Assembly: GCF_016019955.1 (NCBI RefSeq)
Contig: NZ_JAECRZ010000001.1
Span: 558,001-622,000 of the forward strand
Length of the DNA stretch: 64,000 nt
Direction: 5' to 3'
Source of the DNA: Thiosulfatihalobacter marinus
GTDB taxonomy: Bacteria; Pseudomonadota; Alphaproteobacteria; Rhodobacterales; Rhodobacteraceae
Shown: one piece after another, positions 1 through 8,754 of the stretch
Numbering within the stretch: the stretch's first letter is position 1
Layout: the number at the start of each line of letters is the position of its first letter
Notes under the pieces: generated by a model
Databases searched by the model: none
What the model was told of the DNA's origin: nothing
The model's input: only the letters and a program-made list of their open reading frames with translations
Made by a program: the position numbers and the translations under genes

Positions 1-375
1 CGGATTCAGCGCCGTGACCGCCGCTGCATGGCCGAATACGCCGCGCGCCGGAAGCGCTCGCGCTTTCATCACGGCACCGATTTCGGCATGGCGCGCGCTT
101 GTGAGCATCCTGACACCAAGCCAGATCAGATAGATAGCGCCGACCCATTTCAAAATGGTAAACGCGGTGGCCGATGCCAGGACAAGTGCGCCCAATCCCA
201 GCAGGGAGGCGGTCATGGCGATAAAGTCGCCAAGCGCCACGCCGAGGGCTGTTGCCGCGGCCGCCTGCCGCCCCTGGCTGAGCGCGTAGGACAATACCAG
301 AAGCACGGTCGGGCCGGGGATCAGCAGCAACGCCGTGGAGGCGACAACAAATCCGAACCAGAGGTCGATAGCCAT
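1..375 (-). CDS. LysE/RhtB-family amino-acid exporter, N-terminal part (cut by window edge)
   Basis: The first 125 codons of an inner-membrane exporter read leftward from ATG at 373-375 and run off the window. Full-length members are a little over 200 residues, so about 80 are missing. Residues 19-32 (IPGPTVLLVLSYAL) carry the family Pro-Gly-Pro signature at the first membrane segment. GVALGD follows at 45-50, and a further hydrophobic segment lies at about 76-91 (KWVGAIYLIWLGVRML). Family members export amino acids or their derivatives; the substrate cannot be read here. An AAGG ribosome site lies about 8 bases before the ATG. The gene starts 16 bases after the mtnP stop on the same strand, so the two are probably co-transcribed. 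Confidence 0.85.
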   Translation of the reverse strand, partial: MAIDLWFGFVVASTALLLIPGPTVLLVLSYALSQGRQAAAATALGVALGDFIAMTASLLGLGALVLASATAFTILKWVGAIYLIWLGVRMLTSARHAEIGAVMKARALPARGVFGHAAAVTALNP

Positions 376-391
376 AAGAAACCCTTGTGCA

Positions 392-1270
392 TCAAATGGT
401 TAGAACGCGCCCTGCAATGGCATCCAGCCTGGCGGCCATGGCCGGATCACGGGCTTCGGGAGCGGTGAGAATGGCGTGGTCCAGCGCCCTGTCGCAGCCA
501 TGCGGGCAGGGCGCGCGGGCGGGGCCGAGGAGGGCGGGCAAGCGTCCGACGAGGTCTCGTGCATTCCGGGCGTTTCCGGTCAGGGTTGCGATGATTTCGG
601 ACACGTCGACCTCGCCATGGTCCGGATGCCAGCTGTCATAATCGGTGACCATGGCGACGGAGGCATAGCAAAGTTCGGCTTCGCGAGCGAGCTTGGCTTC
701 GGGCATGTTGGTCATGCCGATCACATCCGCGCCCCAGCTTTCGCGATACATCCGGGATTCGGCCAGCGTGGAAAATTGAGGGCCTTCCATGGCAAGGTAG
801 GTGCCGCCGTCATGCACGGTGATCCCGGCATCCAGCCCGGCGTTCAGACAGGCGGCGGACAGGCGCTGGCAAGTGGGGTGCGCGACGCTGACATGGGCCA
901 CGAGGCCGGGGCCGAAAAAGGATTTCTCGCGCGCGAAAGTGCGGTCAATGAATTGATCCACAACGACAAAATCGCCCGGCGCCATGTCCTCGCGAAACGA
1001 GCCGACCGCCGAGACCGAAAGCACGTCGGTCGCGCCCAGCCGTTTGAGCGCGTCGATATTGGCGCGATAGGGCACCGAGGAGGGGCTGTGCACATGGCCG
1101 CGCCCGTGGCGAGGCAGGAAGGCCATTTTCACACCCGACAGCACGCCGGTGAGGATATTGTCGGACGGGGCACCCCACGGGGTTTGGATTTCCTGCCACC
1201 TTGCGTCTTCAAGGCCGTCGATCTCGTAGAGGCCCGAGCCGCCGATCACGGCGATCATGGTTTCGGTCAT
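392..1270 (-). CDS. mtnP: S-methyl-5'-thioadenosine phosphorylase
   Basis: This 292-residue cytosolic enzyme phosphorolyses methylthioadenosine to adenine and 5-methylthioribose-1-phosphate in methionine and adenine salvage. IAVIGGSGLYEIDGL (residues 6-20) is the phosphate-binding N-terminus of the family. HSPSSVPYRANIDAL, SAVGSFREDMAPGDF and AMEGPQFSTLAE followed by GMTNMPEAKLAREAEL are purine-phosphorylase blocks typical of MtnP rather than PNP. The ATG at 1268-1270 is chosen over longer in-frame options because AAAGGA lies 9 bases upstream and the length fits the family. A LysE-type exporter follows 16 bases downstream. The gene diverges from the sulP-like gene across about 350 bases. Confidence 0.93.
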   Translation of the reverse strand: MTETMIAVIGGSGLYEIDGLEDARWQEIQTPWGAPSDNILTGVLSGVKMAFLPRHGRGHVHSPSSVPYRANIDALKRLGATDVLSVSAVGSFREDMAPGDFVVVDQFIDRTFAREKSFFGPGLVAHVSVAHPTCQRLSAACLNAGLDAGITVHDGGTYLAMEGPQFSTLAESRMYRESWGADVIGMTNMPEAKLAREAELCYASVAMVTDYDSWHPDHGEVDVSEIIATLTGNARNARDLVGRLPALLGPARAPCPHGCDRALDHAILTAPEARDPAMAARLDAIAGRVLTI

Positions 1271-1619
1271 GGCGTGTCCTTTCGTGCCGCGAATCCCCGG
1301 CATTGTTGGGCGCGGGGGCCGTGAAATGCAACCGCTTGGCGCCATACCGGGCGAATCGGGAGTTAACGCCTGAATTTGCGGGGGTTTTCGGGATCGGCGG
1401 CACGTCGGCATCACGTCGGTATTGTGTCGGTTCCGAAGGTGGGCGCGGGCAGGGTTATGTCCGCGCCCGCCCTGACAGGGATTTGTCAGGATCCGGCGCC
1501 CAAAATTCGGGCAGACGGCGCGCGCCCTGCCGGGCTGGCGGCGCTGCTATTGTGCAATTCCGGCGCGTGCTTTAGGGACGGGGCCAGCGAACCGAAACCC
1601 CAAGACAGACAGGATGCCC
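1271..1619. other. Divergent intergenic region with two adjacent hairpins
   Basis: There is no credible gene in these 349 bases between divergent mtnP and the SulP gene. Two inverted repeats sit side by side: GGGCGCGG (1441-1448) pairs with CCGCGCCC (1461-1468), and CCTGACA (1471-1477) pairs with TGTCAGG (1484-1490). They could be a leader structure for the + strand gene or paired protein sites. No known riboswitch consensus was recognised. Confidence 0.4.
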
Positions 1620-3257
1620 ATGAAACGCGCGGCTCTGGCCATGCTGGCCAACAATATTTCCCCGCCCAATCTTTCGATCATGCAGGACGAAGGGTTCACC
1701 CTTGGGCGGGTGCGGATCGAGATCCTTGCGGGGCTGACCGTGGCGCTGGCGCTGGTGCCCGAGGCGGTGGCGTTTGCCTTTGTTGCCGGGGTGCATCCGT
1801 TGGTGGGGCTGTATGCGGCGTTTCTGGTGGGGCTGATCACCGCGTTGATCGGCGGGCGCCCTGGGATGATTTCGGGGGCGACCGGCGCGCTGGCGGTGGT
1901 GATGGTGGCGCTGGTGGCGCAACATGGGGTGGAGTATCTTTTCGCAACCGTGGTGTTGATGGGTCTGTTGCAGGTGCTGGCCGGGGTGATGCATTGGGGC
2001 AAGTTCATCCGCCTTGTGCCGCATCCGGTGATGCTGGGCTTTGTGAACGGGCTGGCCATCGTGATTTTCCTGGCGCAGATGAGCCAGTTCAAGGTGCCCG
2101 GCAGCATTGCGAGCGAAGGTCATGGCATGTCCGGGGGCGAATGGCTTTCGGGTGTGCAGCTTTTGACGATGCTGGGGCTGGTGGGGCTGACGATGCTGAT
2201 CGTGTGGGGCTTGCCGAAAGTGACCAAGGTGATCCCGGCGCCGCTGGCCGGGATTGCGATCACCGCGTTTGTGGTCATCGGTTTCGGGCTGGATGTGCCA
2301 CGCGTGGGGGACATGGCCTCGATCGAGGGAGGGTTGCCGACTTTCAGCATTCCGGCGGTTCCGCTGAATTATGAAACTTTGCGGATCATCCTGCCCTATG
2401 CGGTGATCCTGGCGGCGATCGGTCTGATTGAATCGTTGCTGACGCTGAACCTTGTGGGCGAGATGACCGGCAAGCGGGGCGGCGCCAGCCAGGAATGTAT
2501 CGCGCAGGGCGTGGCCAATGTGACCACCGGCTTTTTCGGTGGCATGGGGGGCTGTGCGATGATCGGCCAGTCGATGATCAATGTGAAATCCGGCGGGCGC
2601 ACGCGGATCGCGGGGATCGCGGCGGCGTTGTTCCTGTTGCTGTTCATTGTCGCGGCAAGCCCGCTGATCGAGCAGATCCCGCTGGCGGCGCTGGTGGGGG
2701 TGATGTTCATGGTGGTGATCGGCACGTTCGCCTGGAACAGTTTCAAGATCATGCGCAAGGTGCCGCTGATGGACGCGTTTGTCATCGTTCTGGTGACGGT
2801 GGTGACGGTGATGGAGGATCTGGCCGTGGCGGTGGTGGTGGGCGTGATCGTCAGCGCGCTGGCCTATGCCTGGCAGAACGCGCGGCGCATTCATGCCCAT
2901 ACCCGCGAGAGCGCGAGCGATCCGGGCGCCAGGGTTTACGAGATCGAGGGGCCGCTGTTCTTTGGCTCGGCAGAGGGGTTTGTCGAGTTGTTCGACATTG
3001 CCAATGATCCCGATCACGTAATCGTCGATTTCGAGCGCAGCCGGGTGGTGGACCAGTCGGCCTTGCAGGCGATCGAGGCGGTTGCCGCAAAATACGAGGC
3101 GGCGGGCAAGGCGCTGGCGCTGCGCCATCTGAGCCGGGATTGCCACAAGCTGTTGACCCGTGCCGGCCACCTGATGATCGACAGCGACGATGACCCCGAT
3201 TACGAGGTTGCGGTCGACTATTCGGTGCGGACCGGTATTCTGGGCGGCGGTCACTGA
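1620..3257 (+). CDS. SulP-family anion permease with C-terminal STAS domain
   Basis: This is a 545-residue inner-membrane transporter. Residues up to about 420 are hydrophobic segments containing the SulP hallmark around GVHPLVGLYAAFLVGL and GRPGMISGATGALAVV. The last roughly 110 residues form a cytosolic STAS domain (EIEGPLFFGSAEGFVELF, VIVDFERSRVVDQSAL). Family members move sulfate, bicarbonate or dicarboxylates; the substrate is not determined by these motifs. ATG 1620 is preferred because ACAGGA lies 6 bases upstream; the ATG at 1614 would sit on the ribosome site itself. The AEC permease gene starts 31 bases after the stop. Confidence 0.9.
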   Translation: MKRAALAMLANNISPPNLSIMQDEGFTLGRVRIEILAGLTVALALVPEAVAFAFVAGVHPLVGLYAAFLVGLITALIGGRPGMISGATGALAVVMVALVAQHGVEYLFATVVLMGLLQVLAGVMHWGKFIRLVPHPVMLGFVNGLAIVIFLAQMSQFKVPGSIASEGHGMSGGEWLSGVQLLTMLGLVGLTMLIVWGLPKVTKVIPAPLAGIAITAFVVIGFGLDVPRVGDMASIEGGLPTFSIPAVPLNYETLRIILPYAVILAAIGLIESLLTLNLVGEMTGKRGGASQECIAQGVANVTTGFFGGMGGCAMIGQSMINVKSGGRTRIAGIAAALFLLLFIVAASPLIEQIPLAALVGVMFMVVIGTFAWNSFKIMRKVPLMDAFVIVLVTVVTVMEDLAVAVVVGVIVSALAYAWQNARRIHAHTRESASDPGARVYEIEGPLFFGSAEGFVELFDIANDPDHVIVDFERSRVVDQSALQAIEAVAAKYEAAGKALALRHLSRDCHKLLTRAGHLMIDSDDDPDYEVAVDYSVRTGILGGGH

Positions 3258-3288
3258 CGATCCGCACGAGTTTCAACAAGGCGCGATA

Positions 3289-4206
3289 TTGGCTTTTCCG
3301 GGCGTATTGATCGGGCTGTTGCCCTCGTTCCTGCTGGTCGGCCTTGGCGGGCTGATCCGGGCGCGGCTGTCGCAGAAGGCCTGGGCGGGGCTGGACCGGC
3401 TGAACTTCGAGATCCTGTTTCCGGCGCTGTTGTTCGTGGCGGCCTCGACCCGCGAGATCCGGTTGGGGGCGATTGCCACGATTGCGCCGGTGGTCTGGGG
3501 CCTGATGGCGCTGGCGCTGGTGGTGGCGTGGCGGGCGCGCCGGTTCGGGCCGGATCGGTTTCTGGATTTTGCCGGGGCGTGGCAGACCGCGTGGCGTTTC
3601 AATTCGGCGCTTGCCTTTATCGCGGTGGGGGTCAGCGATGCGGCCGATCCGGCGTTGATGGCGGTGGTGATCGGCATGGCGGTGCCGATGGCCAATGTGT
3701 TCGCGGTGTCGGCCCTGTCGCGAGGCGGAAGTCTTGGGGTCTGGGGCACATTGCGCCGGGTGGCGCTGAACCCGTTCCTGTTGGCCTCGTTGGCGGGCGT
3801 GGGCGTGGGCCTGTCGGGGCGGGCGATCCCGGCGCCGGTGCTTGCGCCGCTGGAGATGCTGGCGGCGGCGGCGATTCCGATTGCCTTGATCTCGGTGGGT
3901 GCAACGATGAACTGGGGGGCGCTGGCGCGGCTGGACCGGTTCAGCGGGATCATCTGTGCGACCAAGCTGGTGGTTGTGCCGGCGGCGGCGGTTGGCCTGT
4001 GCCTGGTCCTGGGGTTGCCGGGGGCCATGGCCGTGGTTGTGGTGATCTGGGCGGCGCTGCCCACCGCGTCGGGCGCGCATATCCTGGCCGCCGGGTTTGG
4101 CGCGGACCGGGTGGTTTCGGCCACGCTTGTGGCGCAGACCACCTTGTTGTCGGCGGTGACGCTGCCGGTGTGGATCGCACTGGCGGCGTTGGTATTTGGC
4201 GGCTGA
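3289..4206 (+). CDS. AEC (auxin efflux carrier) family permease
   Basis: The gene encodes about 305 residues with some ten hydrophobic segments. The pattern of the AEC/BASS superfamily is visible in LNFEILFPALLFVAAS, FNSALAFIAVGVSDAADPA, IPIALISVGATMNW and the C-terminal WAALPTASGAHILA. Bacterial members export or exchange organic acids such as malate or malonate; no substrate can be assigned. The reading frame extends back to 3190 inside the permease gene upstream, so the start was chosen by signal: TTG 3289 has AAGG 7 bases upstream and begins just before the first membrane segment. It probably shares a transcript with the SulP gene. Confidence 0.8.
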   Translation: MAFPGVLIGLLPSFLLVGLGGLIRARLSQKAWAGLDRLNFEILFPALLFVAASTREIRLGAIATIAPVVWGLMALALVVAWRARRFGPDRFLDFAGAWQTAWRFNSALAFIAVGVSDAADPALMAVVIGMAVPMANVFAVSALSRGGSLGVWGTLRRVALNPFLLASLAGVGVGLSGRAIPAPVLAPLEMLAAAAIPIALISVGATMNWGALARLDRFSGIICATKLVVVPAAAVGLCLVLGLPGAMAVVVVIWAALPTASGAHILAAGFGADRVVSATLVAQTTLLSAVTLPVWIALAALVFGG

Positions 4207-4245
4207 ACGCGGACCGGGGTGGCGGGGCGACGCGCCGGGCGGGGA

Positions 4246-4851
4246 TCAGTCGTCCGGGCGTGCCAGCGCGAAGGTGTTGTCCACCACGCTATAGTCGCGA
4301 TAGCCCAGCCGGGCCAGCGGGCGGAAGGTGGTGACATCGAAGACACCATCCACCAGACAATCGTCGCGCATGTGAATGCCGATAACCTCGGCCATGACCA
4401 GGAAATTGTTTTCGCCCAGCTGCGGCACGATCTGTGTGAGGCGGCATTCCATTGACGCCGGGGCGCCTTGCAGCCGGGGGCAGGGGATGGTTTCGCAGTC
4501 CACCGCCGTCAGCCCGGCGCGTTCGAATTCGTCCACGTCCTTGTCGAATGTGGTGGTGGAGATATTCATCGCGTCGCGCATGTCTTCGGCCACCACATTG
4601 ACGCAGAACACGCCGGTTTCGCGGATATTGGCGAGCGAATCCTTGCCCTCGGGCTGGTCCGGTTTGGTGCCGGTCGAGGCGAACATCACCTGCGGCGGCA
4701 CATAGGCGGTGCCGTTGAAAAACGAATACGGGGCGAGGTTGTTCACGCCTTGCGCGCTGCGGGTCGAGACCCAGGCGATGGGACGGGGGGTGATCAGGGC
4801 ATTGAACGGATTGTGGGGCAGGCCGTGGCCGTCGGCGGGACGATAGAACAT
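4246..4851 (-). CDS. Flavin reductase-like domain protein
   Basis: This is a 201-residue protein of the flavin reductase-like (DIM6/NTAB, FMN-binding split barrel) family. RPIAWVSTRSAQGVNNLAPYSFFN (residues 23-46) is the FMN-binding start of the barrel. PPQVMFASTG and TGVFCVNVVAED follow in family order. Relatives bind FMN and supply reduced flavin or act as small oxidoreductases; the partner is unknown. The gene diverges from the acetyltransferase at 4940 with 88 bases between them and converges with the AEC permease gene. Confidence 0.85.
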   Translation of the reverse strand: MFYRPADGHGLPHNPFNALITPRPIAWVSTRSAQGVNNLAPYSFFNGTAYVPPQVMFASTGTKPDQPEGKDSLANIRETGVFCVNVVAEDMRDAMNISTTTFDKDVDEFERAGLTAVDCETIPCPRLQGAPASMECRLTQIVPQLGENNFLVMAEVIGIHMRDDCLVDGVFDVTTFRPLARLGYRDYSVVDNTFALARPDD

Positions 4852-4939
4852 GAAGCGCGTTTCCTTTGGGTTTGCCCAAGGGGTAACGGCATGTTAGGGG
4901 CGATTCCACAGCAAAAAGACCAAATGAGGCGCGCGGGCC

Positions 4940-5443
4940 GTGTTCACGCTTGCACATGAGAGCAAAGACGACTGGTGGGAGGTCGAGGCGTTGTACGACC
5001 TGTGCTTTGCACCGGGGCGCGAGGCGCTGAGTTCCTATCGGTTGCGCGACGGGGTGCCGCCGGTGGCGGACCTGTCGCTGGTGGCGCGTGACATGCAGGG
5101 CATTCTGGCGGGTGCGATCCGGTTCTGGCCGGTGCGGATCGGCGAGGCGGCGGCGTTGCTTCTGGGGCCGGTAGCGGTGCATCCGACCCATCAGGGCGAG
5201 GGGCTGGGCGGGTTGCTGATCGAAGAGAGCCTGGCCAGGGGACAGCAGGGCGGCTGGGACCGGGTGATGCTGGTGGGCGATGCGCCCTATTACCGGCGTT
5301 TCGGTTTTGCCAGGTTGTCCGGCGTGGTGATGCCGCCACCCACAAACCCCGAGCGGGTTCTGGGCCGTGCGCTGGTGCCGGGGGCGTGGGACGGCGTGAG
5401 AGGCGATGTGCGCGGGTATGGCAAAAATGCGCCGGGGGCTTGA
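4940..5443 (+). CDS. GNAT-family N-acetyltransferase
   Basis: This 167-residue protein has the GNAT acetyl-CoA signature: LLLGPVAVHPTHQGEGLG is the beta4 strand plus the Q/R-x-x-G-x-G/A loop, followed by GWDRVMLVGDAPYYRRFGF, the YhbS-type beta5 and alpha4 region. It likely acetylates a small molecule or a protein amine in the cytosol; the acceptor is unknown. The start is GTG 4940 with GAGG 11 bases upstream. An ecsC-like gene begins 31 bases downstream on the same strand. Confidence 0.8.
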   Translation: MFTLAHESKDDWWEVEALYDLCFAPGREALSSYRLRDGVPPVADLSLVARDMQGILAGAIRFWPVRIGEAAALLLGPVAVHPTHQGEGLGGLLIEESLARGQQGGWDRVMLVGDAPYYRRFGFARLSGVVMPPPTNPERVLGRALVPGAWDGVRGDVRGYGKNAPGA

Positions 5444-5474
5444 ACCGGGCGGGCGCCGGGCCGATCTTGGGAGG

Positions 5475-6250
5475 ATGACCCGGACAGACCCCTTGCATAT
5501 CCAGACCGTCACCCCGCCTGATCCCCAGGCCGAGCTGGAACGGCTGGCGCGGCGCTATGCGCAGGCCGGGGGGCTGGGGATCGAGCTGCTCAATCTTCTG
5601 GGGGGCAGGCCGAGGGGCTGCTGGAGCGGTTGCCGTTGCAGGTGCGCGACCGGCTGGAGGGGGCGACGGAACTGGCCCTGACCCAGGCGATGCGCGCGGC
5701 GCAGGGATCGCGCAGGATCGTGGGCGATCAGAAAAGCTGGATGAACACGGCGCTGGCGACGGCGCTGGGGGCGGCCGGGGGCGCGGGCGGATTGCCCGGC
5801 GCGCTGGCGGAATTGCCGGTGACGACAACCGTTCTGTTGCGTGCGATACAGGACGAGGCACGGCGGCAGGGGTTTGACCCGGCGGCGCAGAACGTACAGT
5901 TCGATTGCGTGCGGGTGTTCGCCGCCGCCGGGCCGCTGGCGCGCGATGACGGGGCGGACCTGGCCTTTGTCAGCACGCGGCTGGCGTTGACCGGCGGCGC
6001 CATGAAGACGCTGATTGCACGGGTGGCGCCCCGTTTGTCGGTGGTTCTGGGCCAGAAGCTGGCCGCGCAGGCCGTGCCGGTTCTGGGCGCGGTGGCGGGC
6101 GCGGCGACCAACTATGCCTATACCAGCTATTACCAGGAAATCGCGCATGTGCATTTCGGGCTGCGCCGATTGGCGATCGATGGCGATCTGGACCATGATG
6201 CGCTTGTGACCCGGATGAAGGCGCTGATGCGGGACGGCAAGATTTCCTAG
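5475..6250 (+). pseudogene. EcsC-family gene interrupted by a -1 frameshift at a G run
   Basis: Two overlapping frames each hold part of one EcsC-like protein. Codons from ATG 5475 give the N-terminus up to GGLGIELLNLLGG. The continuation, QAEGLLERLPLQVRDRLEG onward, is in the next frame and runs to 6250 (AALGAAGGAGGLPGALAELPVTTTVLLRAI, then VPVLGAVAGAATNYAYTSYY). The break lies at the run of six G at 5600-5605; a seventh G would restore a single frame of about 258 residues. As given, the protein stops at 5681. This is either a real mutation or a homopolymer error. EcsC proteins are membrane-associated and poorly understood. TGGGAGG abuts the ATG, an unusually short spacing. Confidence 0.75.
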
Positions 6251-6429
6251 GGTGAAAAATACCGCAACAACAATATATTACGATCCATAATTCAGGTAAA
6301 ACCTGGTATGGTCGGTTGCGCCATGTTGCCGGTGAAGCTCCTGAAAATCCATGTGTGGCTTGACCTTGGGGCAGACTATTGCCCACAGTCGGGCGCAAAG
6401 AAATGCGGATTGGACGAGGGAGACTGCAA

Positions 6430-7563
6430 ATGAAATTTTCGAAACTGGCCGCGGCGGCGCTGGTTGCTGCGATGGCGACCGGCGCGCAGGCAGAGGTGAA
6501 GGTGGGCATGATCACCACCCTGTCAGGCGGTGGCGCGGGCCTTGGGATCGATGTGCGCGACGGCTTTATGCTGGCGGTGAAACAGGCCGGGCGCGATGAT
6601 CTGGAAGTGGTGATCGAGGATGATCAGCGCAAGCCGGATGTCGCCGTGCAACTGGCCGACAAGATGATCCAGTCCGAGAAGGTGGATGTGCTGACCGGGA
6701 TCATCTGGTCGAACCTGGCCATGGCCGTGGTGCCGGCCGCCACCGCGCAGGGCAAATTCTATCTGTCGCCCAATGCCGGGCCGTCGGCGCTGGCTGGAAA
6801 GGGCTGTCATCCCAACTATTTCAACGTGGCCTGGCAGAATGACAACCTGCACGAGGCGGCGGGCGCCTATGCCAATGACGCGGGTTTCGCGAACAGCTTT
6901 ATCATCGCGCCCAACTATCCGGCCGGCAAGGACGCGCTGACCGGGTACAAGCGGTTCTTCAAGGGCGATCTGGCGGGCGAGGTCTATACCAAGCTGGGCC
7001 AGACCGATTACGCGGCGGAAATCGCGCAGATCCGGGCCAGCGGCGCGGACAGCGTGTTCTTTTTCCTGCCCGGCGGCATGGGGATTTCCTTTCTCAAGCA
7101 ATATGCCGACAGCGGTGTCGACCTGCCGGTGGTTGGCCCGGCCTTCAGCTTTGACCAGGGCATCTTGCAGGCCGTGGGCGACGCGGCGCTGGGGGTGAAG
7201 AACACCAGCCAGTGGAACAAGGATATCGACAACCCGGCCAACATGGCCTTTGTCGCGAGTTTCCAGGCGGAATACGGGCGGTTGCCGTCGCTTTACGCCA
7301 GCCAGGGCTTTGACACGGCGAACCTGCTGATCTCGGCCATGGACAAGGCGGATGTGAAGGACGCGGAGGCGTTTCGCGCCGCGCTGAAGGCGGCAGAGTT
7401 CGATTCGGTGCGGGGCGATTTTGCCTTTGGCAACAACCAGCACCCGATTCAGGACATCTATGTGCGCGAAGTGATCAAGGAGGGCGATGTCTATACCAAC
7501 AGGATCATCGCCACCGGTCTCAAAGACCATGCGGATGCCTATGCGGCCGAGTGCAACATGTAA
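6430..7563 (+). CDS. Orphan ABC substrate-binding protein, branched-chain amino acid (type I) class
   Basis: This 377-residue periplasmic binding protein starts with a Sec signal peptide, with cleavage likely after AMATGAQA at about residue 21. The mature part begins EVKVGMITTLSGGGAGLG and follows the LivK/peripla_BP_6 layout: DQRKPDVAVQLADKMI, TGIIWSNLAMAVVPAATAQGKFYLSPNAG, and a C-terminal lobe with GFDTANLLISAM. Start choice: ATG 6430 has GAGGGAG 8 bases upstream. No permease or ATPase gene is adjacent; the nearest Liv-type set (17567-20833) has its own binding protein. It may be a second receptor for that importer or work with one elsewhere. Family ligands include aromatic and cyclic acids. 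Confidence 0.85.
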   Translation: MKFSKLAAAALVAAMATGAQAEVKVGMITTLSGGGAGLGIDVRDGFMLAVKQAGRDDLEVVIEDDQRKPDVAVQLADKMIQSEKVDVLTGIIWSNLAMAVVPAATAQGKFYLSPNAGPSALAGKGCHPNYFNVAWQNDNLHEAAGAYANDAGFANSFIIAPNYPAGKDALTGYKRFFKGDLAGEVYTKLGQTDYAAEIAQIRASGADSVFFFLPGGMGISFLKQYADSGVDLPVVGPAFSFDQGILQAVGDAALGVKNTSQWNKDIDNPANMAFVASFQAEYGRLPSLYASQGFDTANLLISAMDKADVKDAEAFRAALKAAEFDSVRGDFAFGNNQHPIQDIYVREVIKEGDVYTNRIIATGLKDHADAYAAECNM

Positions 7564-7573
7564 GTCATCAGGG

Positions 7574-7596
7574 CCGGGGCGCCGCGCGCGCCCCGG
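7574..7596 (+). terminator. GC-rich hairpin after the orphan binding protein
   Basis: CCGGGGCGC (7574-7582) pairs perfectly with GCGCCCCGG (7588-7596) across a 5-base loop, 11 bases after the stop at 7563 and between convergent genes. No T run follows, so it is more likely a transcript-end stabiliser or weak bidirectional terminator. Confidence 0.55.
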
Positions 7597-7629
7597 TATT
7601 CACCCGGTCTTTATCCGGTCTTCATCCGC

Positions 7630-8742
7630 TCAGGCGCCCGGTTCGGGCAGTTTCGGCGCGGTTTTGTCCAGCGCCAGTTCGGCATCGGAAAAGCGCCACG
7701 GGCCGCGCACGCCGCGCACCCCTTCAGGATCGATCACCATGCCCCGCGCCGCGATCTGGGGATCGTTCAGCGCCTCGCCCACGGAATTGATCGGGCCGGC
7801 GGGGAGGGTGGCGGCCTCCAGGTCTTGCAGCAGATCGGCACTGGAAAACCGCCTGGTTTCCGCTTCCAGCGCGGGGGTGAGCGCGTCGCGGTTGGCGACG
7901 CGCAACCGGTTGGTGGCATAGTCGGGGTGGGTGCCAAGGTCGGGGCGGGAGAGCACGTCACAGAGACGGCGGAACTGGCTGTCATTGCCGACGGCGATGA
8001 TGATATGGCCATCGGCGGTGGGCACCACCTGGTAGGGCGCGATATTGGGGTGGGCGTTGCCCCGGCGCGCGGGGCTGGTGCCGGTGGCGAGATAGTTCAT
8101 CGCCTGGTTGGCCAGCATCGCCGTGGCGCAATCCAGCAGCGACATGTCGATATGCTGGCCGCGCCCGGTGCTGTGGCGCTGTTCAACCGCCGCCAGAATG
8201 CCGATCGTGCCATAAAGCCCGGTGACAACATCGGTGACGGCCACACCCACTTTTTGCGGCTGGCGGTCGGGTTCGCCGGTGATCGACATCAGGCCGGAAA
8301 TGCCCTGGATCATGAAATCGTACCCGGCGCGGGCGGCATAGGGGCCGTCCTGTCCGAAACCGGTGATGGAACAGTAGATCAGGCGCGGGTTCAGGGCGGA
8401 CAGGCTGGAATAGTCCAGCCCGTATCTGGCCAGCCCGCCGACCTTGAAATTCTCGATCAGGATATCGGCATCGGCCACCAGATCGCGCAGCTGTTGCTGA
8501 CCGTGGGCGGTGCGAAAGTCGATGACAACCGAGGATTTGCCGCGATTGGCGGCGTAGAAATAGGCCGCCGTGCTGTCGCCGTCCCGTTCGATGAAGGGCG
8601 GGCCCCATTTGCGCGTGTCGTCGCCCTCGGGGGATTCGACCTTGATCACCTCGGCGCCCAGATCGGCAAGCGATTGCCCGATCCACGGACCGGCCAGAAT
8701 GCGGGCGAGTTCGATGACTTTCAGTCCTTGGAGCGGTTTCAT
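7630..8742 (-). CDS. CaiB/BaiF family CoA-transferase (possible glutarate CoA-transferase)
   Basis: This is a 370-residue class III CoA-transferase, opening with MKPLQGLKVIELARILAGPW, LADLGAEVIKVE and NRGKSSVVIDF. Asp171 in VTDVVTGLYG matches the position of the catalytic aspartate of this family (Asp169 in formyl-CoA transferase). Such enzymes move CoA between carboxylic acids. The reading frame sits 12 bases downstream of an XRE-cupin regulator, and both face glutaryl-CoA dehydrogenase across one promoter region. Since succinyl-CoA:glutarate CoA-transferases belong to this family, I infer that it activates glutarate for GcdH. The specificity is inferred from context only. Confidence 0.85.
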   Translation of the reverse strand: MKPLQGLKVIELARILAGPWIGQSLADLGAEVIKVESPEGDDTRKWGPPFIERDGDSTAAYFYAANRGKSSVVIDFRTAHGQQQLRDLVADADILIENFKVGGLARYGLDYSSLSALNPRLIYCSITGFGQDGPYAARAGYDFMIQGISGLMSITGEPDRQPQKVGVAVTDVVTGLYGTIGILAAVEQRHSTGRGQHIDMSLLDCATAMLANQAMNYLATGTSPARRGNAHPNIAPYQVVPTADGHIIIAVGNDSQFRRLCDVLSRPDLGTHPDYATNRLRVANRDALTPALEAETRRFSSADLLQDLEAATLPAGPINSVGEALNDPQIAARGMVIDPEGVRGVRGPWRFSDAELALDKTAPKLPEPGA

Positions 8743-8754
8743 GGGCGTCCTTTT

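Noticed and set aside
1572-3254. 560-codon antisense frame inside the SulP gene
   Set aside because: Composition is His/Arg/Gln-rich and the + strand encodes a clear transporter with STAS domain.
5598-5630. Programmed ribosomal frameshift in the ecsC-like gene
   Set aside because: No slippery heptamer with downstream pseudoknot was evident, and the same one-G-short defect occurs in the sulfatase, so mutation or sequencing error is simpler.
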